NCBI RefSeq assembly: GCF_001424425.1
Contig: NZ_LMPT01000019.1
Span: forward strand, 204,508 to 268,507
Reading direction: 5' to 3'
Length of the DNA: 64,000 bases
Source of the DNA: Acidovorax sp. Leaf191
Lineage (GTDB): Bacteria > Pseudomonadota > Gammaproteobacteria > Burkholderiales > Burkholderiaceae_C
In this document: one piece after another, positions 8,532 through 18,028 of the stretch
Layout: each line of letters starts with the position of its first letter
Numbering within the stretch: position 1 is the stretch's first letter
Notes under the pieces: model-generated
The model's database searches: none
Told to the model about the DNA's origin: nothing
Seen by the model: the letters and a program-made list of their open reading frames with translations, nothing else
Program-made: the position numbers and the translations under genes

Positions 8532-10055
8532 ATGAATACGCCTCCCCTTCCCGTGCTCGAACTCACGGGCATCCACAAGCAGTTCGCGGGCATCCCCGTT
8601 CTGCGCGATGTGCAGTTGCGCCTGTACCCCGGCGAGATCCATGCGCTGATGGGGCAGAACGGTGCGGGCAAGTCCACGCTCATCAAGGTGTTGACGGGCG
8701 TGATCAAGCCCAGCGGCGGGCAGATGCGGCTGGGGGATGATGCGGTGTGGCCCGACTCGCCGCTGGCCGCGCAGCGCCTGGGCATCAGCACCGTGTACCA
8801 GGAGGTCAACCTCTGCCCCAACCTCTCGGTGGCCGAGAACATCTTTGCGGGCCGCTACCCGCGCTGCGGCATCGCGCAGGGCTTTCGCATCGACTGGGCG
8901 CTGATGCACCAGCGCTCGCGCGAGCTGGTGGCGCGCATTGGGCTGAACATCGACGTGACGCGCCTGCTGTCGGACTACCCCGTGGCCGTGCAGCAGCTGG
9001 TGGCCATTGCCCGCGCGTTGAGCATCGAAGCGCGCGTGCTCATCCTGGACGAGCCCACCTCCAGCCTGGACGACGACGAGGTGCAAAAGCTCTTCGAGGT
9101 GCTGCGCCGGCTGCGTGGCGAGGGCCTGTCGATCGTGTTCGTGACGCACTTCCTGAACCAGGTGTATGCCGTGTCGGACCGCATCACCGTGCTACGCAAC
9201 GGCACCTGGGTGGGCGAATGGGCCGTCAACGACCTGGGCCCCCAGGCCCTGATCGCCGCCATGCTGGGCCGCGACCTGGCTGCGCAGGCCGCGCAGACAT
9301 CGCCGCCCCCCGTGGCGAACGCATCGGACACCGCGCTGCTGCAGACCGAAGGCCTGGGGCAGACCGGCCAGCTGCAGCCGCTGGACCTGCAGATCCGCGC
9401 GGGCGAAGTGGTGGGCCTGGCGGGCCTGCTGGGCGCGGGCCGCACCGAGCTGGCGCGCCTGCTGTTCGGGCTGGAGCAGCCCGACCGCGGCATGCTGCGC
9501 ATCGACGGCAAGGCGGTGAGCTTTTCCAACCCCATGGACGCCATCCGCCAGGGCCTGGCGCTGTGCCCCGAAGAGCGCAAGACGGACGGCATCGTGGCCG
9601 AGCTGTCGGTGCGCGAGAACATCGCCCTGGCGCTGCAGGCGCGCATGGGCGTGGGCAAGTTCCTCTCGCGCGCCGAGCAGACGGCCATCGCCGACCGCTA
9701 CGTGCAGCTGCTGGGCATCAAGACCGCGAGCGTGGACACGCCCATCGGCCTGCTGTCGGGCGGCAACCAGCAAAAGGCCATCCTCGCGCGCTGGATGGCG
9801 ATCGAACCGCGCCTGTTGATTCTGGACGAGCCCACCCGCGGCATCGACGTGGCGGCCAAGCAGGAAATCATGGACCAGATCCTGCGCCTGGCGCAGGCCG
9901 GCATGGCCGTGCTGTTCATCTCGTCCGAGATGAGCGAGGTGGTGCGCGTGGCGCACCGCATCGTGGTGCTGCGCGACCGCCGCAAGGTCGGCGAGCTGCC
10001 CGCCGGCAGCACCGAAGACGCCGTGTACGAACTCATCGCTGCCGAACATGCTTGA
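8532..10055 (+). CDS. ytfR: Sugar ABC transporter ATP-binding protein, YtfR type
   Basis: A 507-residue tandem ATPase. Domain one has Walker A GQNGAGKST (residues 41-49), STVYQEVNLCPNLSVAENIF after the Q-loop, and LILDEPTSSLD. Domain two has [24 protein letters not shown] and [12 protein letters not shown]. The pattern is that of YtfR, partner of YtfQ, YtfT and YjfF in E. coli. The end overlaps the next permease gene by 8 bases, indicating translational coupling. The cognate binding protein (ytfQ, 3014) is separated from it by the whole ChvE-GguAB set. Confidence 0.88.
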   Translation: MNTPPLPVLELTGIHKQFAGIPVLRDVQLRLYPGEIHALMGQNGAGKSTLIKVLTGVIKPSGGQMRLGDDAVWPDSPLAAQRLGISTVYQEVNLCPNLSVAENIFAGRYPRCGIAQGFRIDWALMHQRSRELVARIGLNIDVTRLLSDYPVAVQQLVAIARALSIEARVLILDEPTSSLDDDEVQKLFEVLRRLRGEGLSIVFVTHFLNQVYAVSDRITVLRNGTWVGEWAVNDLGPQALIAAMLGRDLAAQAAQTSPPPVANASDTALLQTEGLGQTGQLQPLDLQIRAGEVVGLAGLLGAGRTELARLLFGLEQPDRGMLRIDGKAVSFSNPMDAIRQGLALCPEERKTDGIVAELSVRENIALALQARMGVGKFLSRAEQTAIADRYVQLLGIKTASVDTPIGLLSGGNQQKAILARWMAIEPRLLILDEPTRGIDVAAKQEIMDQILRLAQAGMAVLFISSEMSEVVRVAHRIVVLRDRRKVGELPAGSTEDAVYELIAAEHA

Positions 10056-11100
10056 AGAACGCAATACCCCTTCCCCATTTGCAGCGCTGATGCGCCACCG
10101 CCTGGCCTGGCCCATCATCACGCTGCTGCTGTTGCTGGCCGTCAACACGGCCTTCAACGCCAGCTTCTTGCGCATCGAATGGCGCGACGGGCATCTGTAC
10201 GGCAGCCTGATCGACATCCTCAACCGCGCGGCGCCGCTGGTGCTGGTGTCGCTGGGCATGACGATGGTCATTGCCACGCGCGGCATCGACATCTCGGTGG
10301 GTGCGGTGGTGGCCATTGCCGCCGCCGTGGCGGCCTGGATGATCGGCGGCTCGGTGTCGGGCACCGAGAGCCGCTTTCCGCTGCCCGTGGCCATCCTGGG
10401 CGCCATTGGCGTGGCCCTGCTCTGCGGGCTGTGGAACGGCGTGCTCGTGGCGCGCGTGGGCATGCAGCCCATCATCGCCACGCTGATCCTCATGGTGGCG
10501 GGCCGGGGCATCGCCCAGCTGATCACCGACGGGCAGATCATCACCATCTACTACACGCCCTACTTCTTCATCGGCGGGGGGTACCTGGCCGGGCTGCCGT
10601 TCTCGCTGTTCATCGTGGCGGCCGTGTTTGCCGTGCTGTACCTGGCCGTCACGCGCACGGCGCTGGGCCTGTTCGTGCAGGCGGTGGGCATCAACCCCAC
10701 AGCGGCGCGCGTGGCGGGCGTTCAGGCGGGACGCCTGACCGTGGCGGCCTACGTCCTCTGCGGCGTGTGCGCGGGCATCGCGGGCCTGTTGATCAGCTCC
10801 AATGTGAAGAGCGCGGACGGCAACAACGCCGGCCAGCTGCTGGAGCTCGATGCCATCCTGGCCGTGACGCTGGGCGGCACCGCCCTGACCGGCGGGCGAT
10901 TCAGCCTGGTGGGCAGCGTGATCGGCGCGCTCATCATCCAGACGCTGACCTATGCCATCTACTCGCTGGGCGTGCCGCCCGAGGTCAACCTGGTGGTCAA
11001 GGCTGTGGTGGTGTTCATCGTGATGCTGCTGCAGTCGCCCGAGTTTCGCGCGCAGGTCGGCGCCATCGCACGCCGACCAGGCGCGGGGGCCCTGTCATGA
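10048..11100 (+). CDS. ytfT: Sugar ABC transporter permease, YtfT type
   Basis: A 350-residue membrane permease of the ribose-type family. Hydrophobic segments run through most of the chain. Diagnostic motifs are VIATRGIDISVGAVVAI and, near the C terminus, LDAILAVTLGGTALTGGRFSLVGS. It pairs with the next gene as a heteromeric channel, as YtfT and YjfF do in E. coli. It overlaps ytfR by 8 bases and the following permease by the ATGA at 11097-11100. Confidence 0.88.
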   Translation: MLEERNTPSPFAALMRHRLAWPIITLLLLLAVNTAFNASFLRIEWRDGHLYGSLIDILNRAAPLVLVSLGMTMVIATRGIDISVGAVVAIAAAVAAWMIGGSVSGTESRFPLPVAILGAIGVALLCGLWNGVLVARVGMQPIIATLILMVAGRGIAQLITDGQIITIYYTPYFFIGGGYLAGLPFSLFIVAAVFAVLYLAVTRTALGLFVQAVGINPTAARVAGVQAGRLTVAAYVLCGVCAGIAGLLISSNVKSADGNNAGQLLELDAILAVTLGGTALTGGRFSLVGSVIGALIIQTLTYAIYSLGVPPEVNLVVKAVVVFIVMLLQSPEFRAQVGAIARRPGAGALS

Positions 11101-12137
11101 GCGCCGTTCCGAAGACCGCAGGCTTGAGCACCATGGCCTCCTCATCCGCGCCCCAGGCCGCCGGCACACGCTCGCGGCTCAACCCCAAGTACCTGCCGCT
11201 GGCCGCCACCATCTCGCTGTTCATGGCCATGGCGACGCTGGGCTCGGTGATGTACACCGGGTTCTTCTCGGCCCAGGTGTTCCTCAACCTGCTGATCGAC
11301 AACGCTTTTCTCATCATCGTGGCGGTGGGCATGACGTTCGTGATCCTGTCGGGCGGCATCGACCTGTCGGTGGGCTCGGTGGTGGCGCTGACCACCATGG
11401 TGCTGGCCGCGCTGGTGGAGCACAAGGGCTGGAGCCCGCTGGTGGCCGTGCCGGTGGTGCTGCTGATGGGCACGCTGTTCGGCGCTTTCATGGGCTTCCT
11501 GATCGAGCGGTTTCGGCTGCAGCCGTTCATCGTGACGCTGGCGGGCATGTTCCTCGCGCGGGGGCTGTGCTACCTCATCAGCATCGACTCGATCAGCATC
11601 ACGCACGAGGCGTATTCCGAGATCTCGCAGTGGCGCCTGCCGCTGTGGGAGGGTGTCTCGCTGTCGCTGGGCGCGCTGATCGCCATCGCGGTGCTGCTGG
11701 CGGCGCTGTTCGTCGCGCACTGCACGCCGTTCGGCCGCGCTGTGTATGCCGTGGGTGGCAGCGAGAACTCCGCCGTGCTGATGGGCCTGCCCGTGCGCGC
11801 CACGCTGATCGGGGTGTACACGCTCTCGGGCTTTTGCTCGGCGCTGGCGGGCGTGGTGTTCACGTTCTACATGCTCTCGGGCTACGGCCTGCATGCCGTG
11901 GGCATGGAGCTTGACGCCATCGCCGCCGTGGTGATCGGCGGCACCCTGCTCACCGGTGGCGTCGGCTACGTGGTGGGCACGCTGTTCGGCGTGCTGATGC
12001 TCGGAATCATCCAGACCCTGATCTCGTTCGACGGCACGCTCAGCTCGTGGTGGACCCGCATCGTCGTCGGCGTGCTGCTGTTCGTCTTCTGCCTGCTGCA
12101 GCGCCTGCTCACGCGCCGCTCCGGCAAGCGGTCCTGA
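11097..12137 (+). CDS. yjfF: Sugar ABC transporter permease, YjfF type
   Basis: A 346-residue permease, the second membrane subunit of the YtfQRT-type importer. It has multiple hydrophobic helices, the motif VILSGGIDLSVGSVVAL, and the C-terminal LDAIAAVVIGGTLLTGGVG. The ATG at 11097 overlaps the ytfT stop codon (ATGA), the normal arrangement for coupled subunits. Its gene is followed 34 bases later by the dehydratase gene, so transporter and catabolic enzymes are probably co-transcribed. Confidence 0.88.
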   Translation: MSAVPKTAGLSTMASSSAPQAAGTRSRLNPKYLPLAATISLFMAMATLGSVMYTGFFSAQVFLNLLIDNAFLIIVAVGMTFVILSGGIDLSVGSVVALTTMVLAALVEHKGWSPLVAVPVVLLMGTLFGAFMGFLIERFRLQPFIVTLAGMFLARGLCYLISIDSISITHEAYSEISQWRLPLWEGVSLSLGALIAIAVLLAALFVAHCTPFGRAVYAVGGSENSAVLMGLPVRATLIGVYTLSGFCSALAGVVFTFYMLSGYGLHAVGMELDAIAAVVIGGTLLTGGVGYVVGTLFGVLMLGIIQTLISFDGTLSSWWTRIVVGVLLFVFCLLQRLLTRRSGKRS

Positions 12138-12171
12138 CCTTTACCCATCTTCTCCCTGATCCGCATCCACA

Positions 12172-13905
12172 ATGACCAACACCCCGCGCAAACTCCGCTC
12201 CGCCGAATGGTTCGGCACCGCCGACAAGAACGGCTTCATGTACCGCAGCTGGATGAAGAACCAGGGCATTCCGGACCATGAGTTCGACGGCCGCCCGATC
12301 ATCGGCATCTGCAACACCTGGTCAGAGCTCACGCCCTGCAACGCGCACTTTCGCAAGATCGCCGAGCACGTCAAGCGCGGCATCTACGAGGCGGGCGGCT
12401 TTCCGGTCGAGTTCCCGGTGTTCTCCAACGGCGAATCCAACTTGCGCCCCACGGCCATGCTCACGCGCAACTTGGCCAGCATGGACGTGGAAGAAGCCAT
12501 TCGCGGCAACCCCATCGACGCAGTGGTGCTGCTGGTGGGCTGCGACAAGACCACGCCCGCGCTGCTGATGGGCGCGGCCAGCTGCGACGTGCCGGCCATC
12601 GTGGTCACGGGCGGGCCCATGCTCAACGGCAAGCTCGACGGCAAGGACATCGGCTCGGGCACGGCCGTGTGGCGCCTGCACGAATCGCTGAAGGCCGGCG
12701 AGATCAACGAGCACCAGTTCTTCGCGGCCGAGGCCGGCATGTCCCGCTCCGCCGGCACCTGCAACACCATGGGCACGGCCAGCACCATGGCCTGCATGGC
12801 CGAGTCGCTGGGCACATCGCTGCCGCACAACGCGGCCATACCCGCGGTGGACTCGCGCCGCTACGTGCTGGCCCACATGTCGGGCCGCCGCATCGTGGAG
12901 ATGGCGCACGAAGGGCTCACGCTCTCCAAGATCCTGACGCGCGAAGCGTTCGAGAACGCGATCCGCACCAACGCGGCCATCGGCGGCTCGACCAACGCGG
13001 TCATCCACCTGAAGGCCATCGCGGGCCGCATCGGCGTGCAGCTGGACCTGGAGGACTGGACGCGCATCGGCCGCGGCACGCCCACGCTGGTGGACCTGCA
13101 GCCCTCGGGCCGCTTCCTGATGGAAGAGTTCTACTACGCCGGGGGCCTGCCGGCGGTGCTGCGCCGCCTGGGCGAAAACAACCTGCTGCCCCACCCCGAC
13201 GCACTGACCGTCAACGGCAAGACGCTGTGGGACAACGTGCGCGAGGCGCCCCAGTACAACGACGAGGTGATCCGCACCATCGACAACCCGCTGATCGCCG
13301 ACGGCGGCATCTGCATCCTGCGCGGCAACCTGTCGCCGCGTGGCGCGGTGCTGAAGCCCTCTGCCGCGTCGCCCGAACTGCTCAAGCACCGGGGCCGCGC
13401 CGTGGTGTTCGAGAACCTGGAGCACTACAAGGAGCGCATCGTCGATGAGGACCTGGACATCGACGCCAGCAGCGTGATGGTGATGAAGAACTGCGGCCCC
13501 AAGGGCTACCCCGGCATGGCCGAGGTGGGCAACATGGGCCTGCCGCCGAAGCTGCTGCGCCAGGGCGTGAAGGACATGGTGCGCATCTCCGACGCGCGCA
13601 TGAGCGGCACGGCGTACGGCACCGTGGTGCTGCATGTGGCGCCCGAGGCCGCCGCGGGTGGCCCGCTGGCCGCCGTGCGCGATGGCGATTTCATCGAGCT
13701 GGACTGCGAGCAAGGCCGCCTGCACCTCGATATCAGCGACGAGGAACTGGCCGCGCGCCTGGCCGCGTTGGCCAGCACCGACATGGGCGGGCGCGGTGGC
13801 TACCAGCGCCTGTATGTGGACCACGTGCTGCAGGCCGACGACGGCTGCGACTTCGACTTCCTCGTCGGCTGCCGCGGCGCCGCCGTCCCTCGCCACTCTC
13901 ACTGA
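12172..13905 (+). CDS. IlvD/Edd-family sugar-acid dehydratase, probable L-arabonate dehydratase
   Basis: A 577-residue dehydratase of the IlvD/Edd family. Cysteines expected to hold the 2Fe-2S cluster are seen at C56 (ELTPCN), C124 (VGCDKTTP) and C197 (GTCNTM). These lie three residues before the ligands described for Rhizobium L-arabonate dehydratase (59, 127, 200), with K126 as the carbamylated magnesium ligand. That even offset supports L-arabonate dehydratase, which makes L-2-keto-3-deoxyarabonate. D-galactonate, D-fuconate and D-xylonate are alternative substrates in this family. The next gene encodes a fitting second dehydratase. In Azospirillum the equivalent is called AraC, a name avoided here because of the AraC regulator. 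Confidence 0.85.
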   Translation: MTNTPRKLRSAEWFGTADKNGFMYRSWMKNQGIPDHEFDGRPIIGICNTWSELTPCNAHFRKIAEHVKRGIYEAGGFPVEFPVFSNGESNLRPTAMLTRNLASMDVEEAIRGNPIDAVVLLVGCDKTTPALLMGAASCDVPAIVVTGGPMLNGKLDGKDIGSGTAVWRLHESLKAGEINEHQFFAAEAGMSRSAGTCNTMGTASTMACMAESLGTSLPHNAAIPAVDSRRYVLAHMSGRRIVEMAHEGLTLSKILTREAFENAIRTNAAIGGSTNAVIHLKAIAGRIGVQLDLEDWTRIGRGTPTLVDLQPSGRFLMEEFYYAGGLPAVLRRLGENNLLPHPDALTVNGKTLWDNVREAPQYNDEVIRTIDNPLIADGGICILRGNLSPRGAVLKPSAASPELLKHRGRAVVFENLEHYKERIVDEDLDIDASSVMVMKNCGPKGYPGMAEVGNMGLPPKLLRQGVKDMVRISDARMSGTAYGTVVLHVAPEAAAGGPLAAVRDGDFIELDCEQGRLHLDISDEELAARLAALASTDMGGRGGYQRLYVDHVLQADDGCDFDFLVGCRGAAVPRHSH

Positions 13906-13940
13906 TACCGGTGGCCCATCCGCTACAGGACGCGCTACAT

Positions 13941-13998
13941 ATTTCATAGCTTTTAGCGCTTTCCAGACAAGCGCCAGAGCCGCATTTCATTCAAATTT
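13941..13998 (+). repeat. Dispersed intergenic repeat, family A copy 1
   Basis: A stretch in the gap before the DapA-family gene reads TTTCATAGCTTTTAGCGCTT, then about 8 variable bases, then AAGCGCCAGAGCC and a CATTTCATTC tail. AGCGCTT and AAGCGC form a short stem. Related copies lie at about 19511, 28256 and 48846. From general knowledge this resembles a common intergenic repeat of Comamonadaceae. Confidence 0.75.
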
Positions 13999-14013
13999 CA
14001 CCCATCCTCCGCC

Positions 14014-14952
14014 ATGCCAGCCACGCCTTCCCTCCAGAGCCCACGCTACCGCGGCATCTTCCCGGTGGTGCCCACCACGTTCCATGAAGACGGCACCCTG
14101 GACATCGAGAGCCAAAAGCGCTGCCTCGACTTCATGATCGACGCCGGTGTGGACGGCGTCTGCATCCTGGCCAACTTCTCCGAGCAGTTCTCGCTGTCCG
14201 ACGCCGAGCGCGAGACGCTGACCCGCGTCTCGCTGGAGCACGTGGCCGGCCGCGTGCCGGTCATCGTCACCACCACCCACTACGGCACCCGCGTGTGCGC
14301 CGAGCGCAGCCGCGCCGCGCAGGACATGGGCGCCGCCATGGTGATGATCATGCCGCCCTACCACGGTGCTACCTTCCGCGTGCCCGAAGCGCAGATCCAC
14401 GAGTTCTATGCCCGCGTGTCCGATGCGATCCGCATTCCGATCATGGTGCAGGACGCACCCGCGAGCGGCACCGTGCTGTCGGCCCCGTTCCTGGCCCGCA
14501 TGGCGCAGGAGATCGAGCACCTGGCCTACTTCAAGATCGAAGTGCCCGGCGCCGCCAGCAAGCTGCGCGAGCTGATCCGCCTGGGCGGCGCGGCCATCGA
14601 AGGCCCGTGGGACGGCGAAGAAGCCATCACCCTGCTGGCCGATCTGGATGCCGGCGCCACCGGCGCGATGACGGGCGGCGCCTTCCCCGACGGCATCCGC
14701 CCCATCATCGAAGCCCACCGCCAGGGCGACATGGACCAGGCTTTCGCGCTGTACCAGCGCTGGCTGCCCCTCATCAACCACGAAAACCGCCAGGGCGGCA
14801 TCCTGACCGCCAAGGCGCTGATGAAGGAAGGCGGCGTGATCGCCTGCGAGGCGGGCCGCCACCCCTTTCCGGCCATGCACCCTGAGGTGCGCCGGGGCCT
14901 CATCGACATCGCACGCCGGCTGGACCCGCTGGTGCTGCGCTGGGGCCGGTAA
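14014..14952 (+). CDS. DapA-family lyase/dehydratase, probable L-2-keto-3-deoxyarabonate dehydratase
   Basis: A 312-residue class I aldolase-fold protein of the dihydrodipicolinate synthase/N-acetylneuraminate lyase family. The Schiff-base lysine is in the YFKIE segment (near residue 173), following the family's PIMVQDAPASG strand. In Azospirillum the enzyme next to L-arabonate dehydratase is a DapA-family protein that converts L-2-keto-3-deoxyarabonate to 2-oxoglutarate semialdehyde, and the position here is equivalent. The aldehyde dehydrogenase at 1432 would finish the route to 2-oxoglutarate. An aldolase activity on a related keto-deoxy acid is the main alternative. Confidence 0.78.
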   Translation: MPATPSLQSPRYRGIFPVVPTTFHEDGTLDIESQKRCLDFMIDAGVDGVCILANFSEQFSLSDAERETLTRVSLEHVAGRVPVIVTTTHYGTRVCAERSRAAQDMGAAMVMIMPPYHGATFRVPEAQIHEFYARVSDAIRIPIMVQDAPASGTVLSAPFLARMAQEIEHLAYFKIEVPGAASKLRELIRLGGAAIEGPWDGEEAITLLADLDAGATGAMTGGAFPDGIRPIIEAHRQGDMDQAFALYQRWLPLINHENRQGGILTAKALMKEGGVIACEAGRHPFPAMHPEVRRGLIDIARRLDPLVLRWGR

Positions 14953-14959
14953 ACACGCC

Positions 14960-16024
14960 ATGGCCGACACCGCCAACCTCTCGGACACCCGCCTGGTGGC
15001 CCTGGACTGGGGCACCAGCTCGCTGCGCGCCTTTCGCCTGGGTGCCCACGGGCAGGTGCTGGAGCAACGCAACCGACTCTGGGGCATCATGAACCTGCCC
15101 CCGGCCCCTGCGGGCCAGGCCGACTCCACCGAGCCTGGCGCAGCCTTCGAGCGTGCGTTGCAGGACGCCTGCGGCGACTGGCTGGCCACCCTGCCCTCGG
15201 TGCCGGTGCTGGCCTGCGGCATGGTGGGCAGCGCCCAGGGCTGGCGCGAAGCCCAATACCTGGACACCCCCACCTCGCTGGACGACCTCGCGCGCGGTCT
15301 GACCGTGGTGCAGCGTGGCAGCGGCACCCCCCTGCACATCGTGCCCGGGCTGCTGCAGCGCACCGGCCTGCCCAACGTGATGCGCGGTGAGGAAACGCAG
15401 GTGCTGGGTGTCTTGGCCGACACATCCGTCGCCAGCCCAGGCCCCGTGCTGGTCGGCCTGCCGGGCACGCACAGCAAGTGGGTGGTGGCGCAGGGCGACA
15501 GTGCGCGGCGCAGCATCCAGGGGTTCCACACCTTTATGACCGGCGAAGTGTTTGCCGCACTGCGCGGCCACACCATCCTGGGCAAGACGATGCAAATACC
15601 CGCCGCGCCTGACGACGCCGCCTTTGCGCAGGGCCTGCAGGTGGCGCGCGGCAGCGATGCGGCGCTGGGCCTGCTGTCGCACATCTTCAGCACCCGCACG
15701 CTGGGCCTGACGGGCGCGTTGCCCGCCACGGCGCAGGCGGACTACCTGTCGGGCATCCTCATCGGGCACGAGATCGCCAGCCTGGCGCGCCTGCACCCGC
15801 CCACTGGCGCCGCCCCCATCCCGCTGGTGCTGTGCGGCGAGGCCGACCTGTGCCGCCGCTACGCCATCGCCCTGCAGGCCTATGGATTTACACAGCCCAC
15901 CATCGCTGCGCAGGCCACCGTCACGGGCCTGTGGCAGATCGCCATCGCTGCTGGGCTCGCCGCCGGGCTGCCAGCAGCAACGGACGCAGAACGCACCCCA
16001 TTCCCCAGGAGCCACGCCGCATGA
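14960..16024 (+). CDS. dgoK: 2-dehydro-3-deoxygalactonokinase
   Basis: A 354-residue kinase of the DgoK family. The N-terminal phosphate-binding segment VALDWGTSSLRAF is typical of this group, and further family features include a GMVGSAQGW segment and PGTHSKWV. It phosphorylates 2-keto-3-deoxy-D-galactonate to the 6-phosphate in the De Ley-Doudoroff pathway. It starts 7 bases after the previous stop and overlaps dgoA by ATGA, and dgoD follows, so the galactonate branch is grouped at the end of the locus. Confidence 0.9.
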   Translation: MADTANLSDTRLVALDWGTSSLRAFRLGAHGQVLEQRNRLWGIMNLPPAPAGQADSTEPGAAFERALQDACGDWLATLPSVPVLACGMVGSAQGWREAQYLDTPTSLDDLARGLTVVQRGSGTPLHIVPGLLQRTGLPNVMRGEETQVLGVLADTSVASPGPVLVGLPGTHSKWVVAQGDSARRSIQGFHTFMTGEVFAALRGHTILGKTMQIPAAPDDAAFAQGLQVARGSDAALGLLSHIFSTRTLGLTGALPATAQADYLSGILIGHEIASLARLHPPTGAAPIPLVLCGEADLCRRYAIALQAYGFTQPTIAAQATVTGLWQIAIAAGLAAGLPAATDAERTPFPRSHAA

Positions 16025-16707
16025 ACCCCATCGACAAGAACCTGTTCAGCACCATGCAGGCCTGCGGCCTGATCGCCATCCTGCGCGGCGTGCAGCCGCA
16101 CGAGGTGGTGGCCATCGGCCACGTGCTGTACGACGCGGGGTTTCGCATCATCGAGGTGCCGCTGAACTCCCCACAGCCCCTGGCCAGCATCCGCGCCCTG
16201 CGCAATGCGCTGCCCGCCGACTGCCTGGTGGGCGCCGGCACGGTGCTCACGCCCGAGGCCTGTGCCGATGTGGCCGCCGCGGGCGGGCAGATCATCGTCA
16301 TGCCCCACAGCGACCCCGCGGTGATCCGCACCGCCCGCGCGGCCGGCATGGCCTGCGCACCCGGCGTGGCCACGCTGACCGAGGCCTATGCCGCGCTGGC
16401 GGCGGGCGCCAACATGCTCAAGCTCTTTCCGGCCGAGGCGCTGCCGCCGCATGTGCTCAAAGCCTGGCGCGCGGTCATCACCCCGCCCATGGCGCTGGTG
16501 CCGGTGGGCGGCATCGTGCCCGAGAGCATCGCCACCTACGCAGCGGCCGGGGCCAGCGGCTTCGGCCTGGGCTCGGCCCTGTACCGCCCGGGCGACAGCG
16601 CAGGCGACGTGGCCGCCAAGGCCGTTGCGTTCGTCACCGCGTGGCAGGACGCCTACAGCCCGGCACACGGTGCGCACCCCAATGCCGCCACGGGCCCGGC
16701 TGCCTAG
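16021..16707 (+). CDS. dgoA: 2-dehydro-3-deoxy-6-phosphogalactonate aldolase
   Basis: A 228-residue class I aldolase of the KDPG/KDPGal family. The Schiff-base lysine is K134 in NMLKLFPAEAL and the general base is E45 in IIEVPLNSPQPL. These two match the catalytic pair of E. coli DgoA. It cleaves the DgoK product to pyruvate and D-glyceraldehyde-3-phosphate. The start at 16021 overlaps the dgoK stop; an upstream extension of the frame only reads dgoK out of frame. Confidence 0.92.
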   Translation: MNPIDKNLFSTMQACGLIAILRGVQPHEVVAIGHVLYDAGFRIIEVPLNSPQPLASIRALRNALPADCLVGAGTVLTPEACADVAAAGGQIIVMPHSDPAVIRTARAAGMACAPGVATLTEAYAALAAGANMLKLFPAEALPPHVLKAWRAVITPPMALVPVGGIVPESIATYAAAGASGFGLGSALYRPGDSAGDVAAKAVAFVTAWQDAYSPAHGAHPNAATGPAA

Positions 16708-16779
16708 ACGTCCTATTGCTGCGTTGCCGCTCATCACCCGCATCCGCATTCCCACGGCTTCCTTTCCATCCGCCCTCCC

Positions 16780-17928
16780 ATGAAGATCACCCGACTGACC
16801 ACATTCCTGGTGCCCCCGCGCTGGTGCTTTCTGAAAATCGAAACCGACGAAGGCATCGTCGGCTGGGGCGAGCCCATCCTGGAAGGCCGCGCGCAGACCG
16901 TGGCCGCCGCGGTCGAAGAGCTGGGCGACTACCTCATCGGCAAGGACCCGCGCCACATCGAAGACCACTGGACGGTGCTGTACCGCGGCGGCTTCTACCG
17001 GGGTGGCGGCGTGCACATGAGCGCCCTGGCCGGCATCGACCAGGCGCTGTGGGACATCAAGGGCAAGGCCCTGGGCGTGCCCGTGTCCGAGCTGCTGGGC
17101 GGCAACGTGCGCGACCGCATCCGCGTGTACAGCTGGATCGGCGGCGACCGCCCCAGCGAAACCGCCCAGCAGGCACGGGACGCCGTGGCCCGGGGTTTCA
17201 CCGCCGTGAAGATGAACGGCACCGAAGAAATGCAGTTTGTGGACACCTACGACAAGGTGGAGCGCTGCCTGCAGAACGTGGCCGCGGTGCGCGAGGCCGT
17301 GGGCCCCTATGTGGGCATCGGCGTGGACTTCCATGGCCGCGTGCACCGCCCCATGGCCAAGGTGCTGATCAAGGAGCTGGAGCCCTACCGCCTGATGTTC
17401 ATCGAGGAGCCCGTGCTCAGCGAGCACGAAGAGGCGCTGAAAGAGATCGCGCGTATCTCGTCCACCCCCATCGCCCTGGGCGAGCGCCTGTACTCCCGCT
17501 GGGACTTCAAGCGCGTGCTGCAGGAGGGGTATGCCGACATCATCCAGCCCGACCCCTCGCACTCCGGCGGCATCACCGAAACCCGCAAGATCGCCACCAT
17601 GGCAGAGGCCTACGACGTGGCCCTGGCCCTGCACTGCCCCCTGGGCCCCATCGCGCTGGCCGCCAACCTGCAGCTGGACGCGGTCTGCTACAACGCCTTC
17701 ATCCAGGAGCAAAGCCTGGGCATCCACTACAACCAGGACAACGACCTGATGGACTACGTGTCCAACCCGCAAGTGTTTGCGTACGAGGACGGGATGGTGG
17801 CCATCCCCAACGGGCCGGGGTTGGGCATCGAGGTGAACGAGGAGTACGTGCGCGAACGTGCGCAGCAGGGGCACCGGTGGCGCAACCCGGTGTGGCGGCA
17901 CAAGGACGGGAGCTTTGCGGAGTGGTGA
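16780..17928 (+). CDS. dgoD: D-galactonate dehydratase
   Basis: A 382-residue enolase-superfamily (mandelate racemase group) dehydratase. Catalytic residues fall at the same numbers as in E. coli DgoD: metal ligands D183, E209 and E235, and acid/base histidines H185 and H285 (GVDFHG, MFIEEP, LGERLY, LHCPLGP). It converts D-galactonate to 2-keto-3-deoxy-D-galactonate, feeding DgoK and DgoA. It is the last gene of the sugar locus. The enzymes that oxidise galactose or arabinose to the acid are not in this window. Confidence 0.95.
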   Translation: MKITRLTTFLVPPRWCFLKIETDEGIVGWGEPILEGRAQTVAAAVEELGDYLIGKDPRHIEDHWTVLYRGGFYRGGGVHMSALAGIDQALWDIKGKALGVPVSELLGGNVRDRIRVYSWIGGDRPSETAQQARDAVARGFTAVKMNGTEEMQFVDTYDKVERCLQNVAAVREAVGPYVGIGVDFHGRVHRPMAKVLIKELEPYRLMFIEEPVLSEHEEALKEIARISSTPIALGERLYSRWDFKRVLQEGYADIIQPDPSHSGGITETRKIATMAEAYDVALALHCPLGPIALAANLQLDAVCYNAFIQEQSLGIHYNQDNDLMDYVSNPQVFAYEDGMVAIPNGPGLGIEVNEEYVRERAQQGHRWRNPVWRHKDGSFAEW

Positions 17929-17989
17929 GCGGGCGCATCCGGGGCGCATCCTTGGCGCCCTGTGACGCCCTCTTCCCGCGCACCCGGCC

Positions 17990-18018
17990 CGCACAGCCCC
18001 CGTCACCGCGGGGGGCGC
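17990..18018. terminator. GC-rich hairpin in a convergent gap
   Basis: Between the convergent dgoD and roadblock-domain genes, CCCCC and GGGGG arms around GTCACCGC form a strong short hairpin. There is no T-run on either strand, so it is at best a weak or factor-dependent terminator. The rest of the 100-base gap has no gene. Confidence 0.35.
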
Positions 18019-18028
18019 GCCGCGCGGC

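Noticed and set aside
6930..9149. 739-codon minus-strand open frame over gguB and ytfR
   Set aside because: It crosses two intergenic repeats and two well-supported transport genes, with His/Gln/Arg-biased composition.
13906..14013. A small RNA or gene in the gap before the DapA-family gene
   Set aside because: The structured part is explained by a dispersed repeat seen at several other places.
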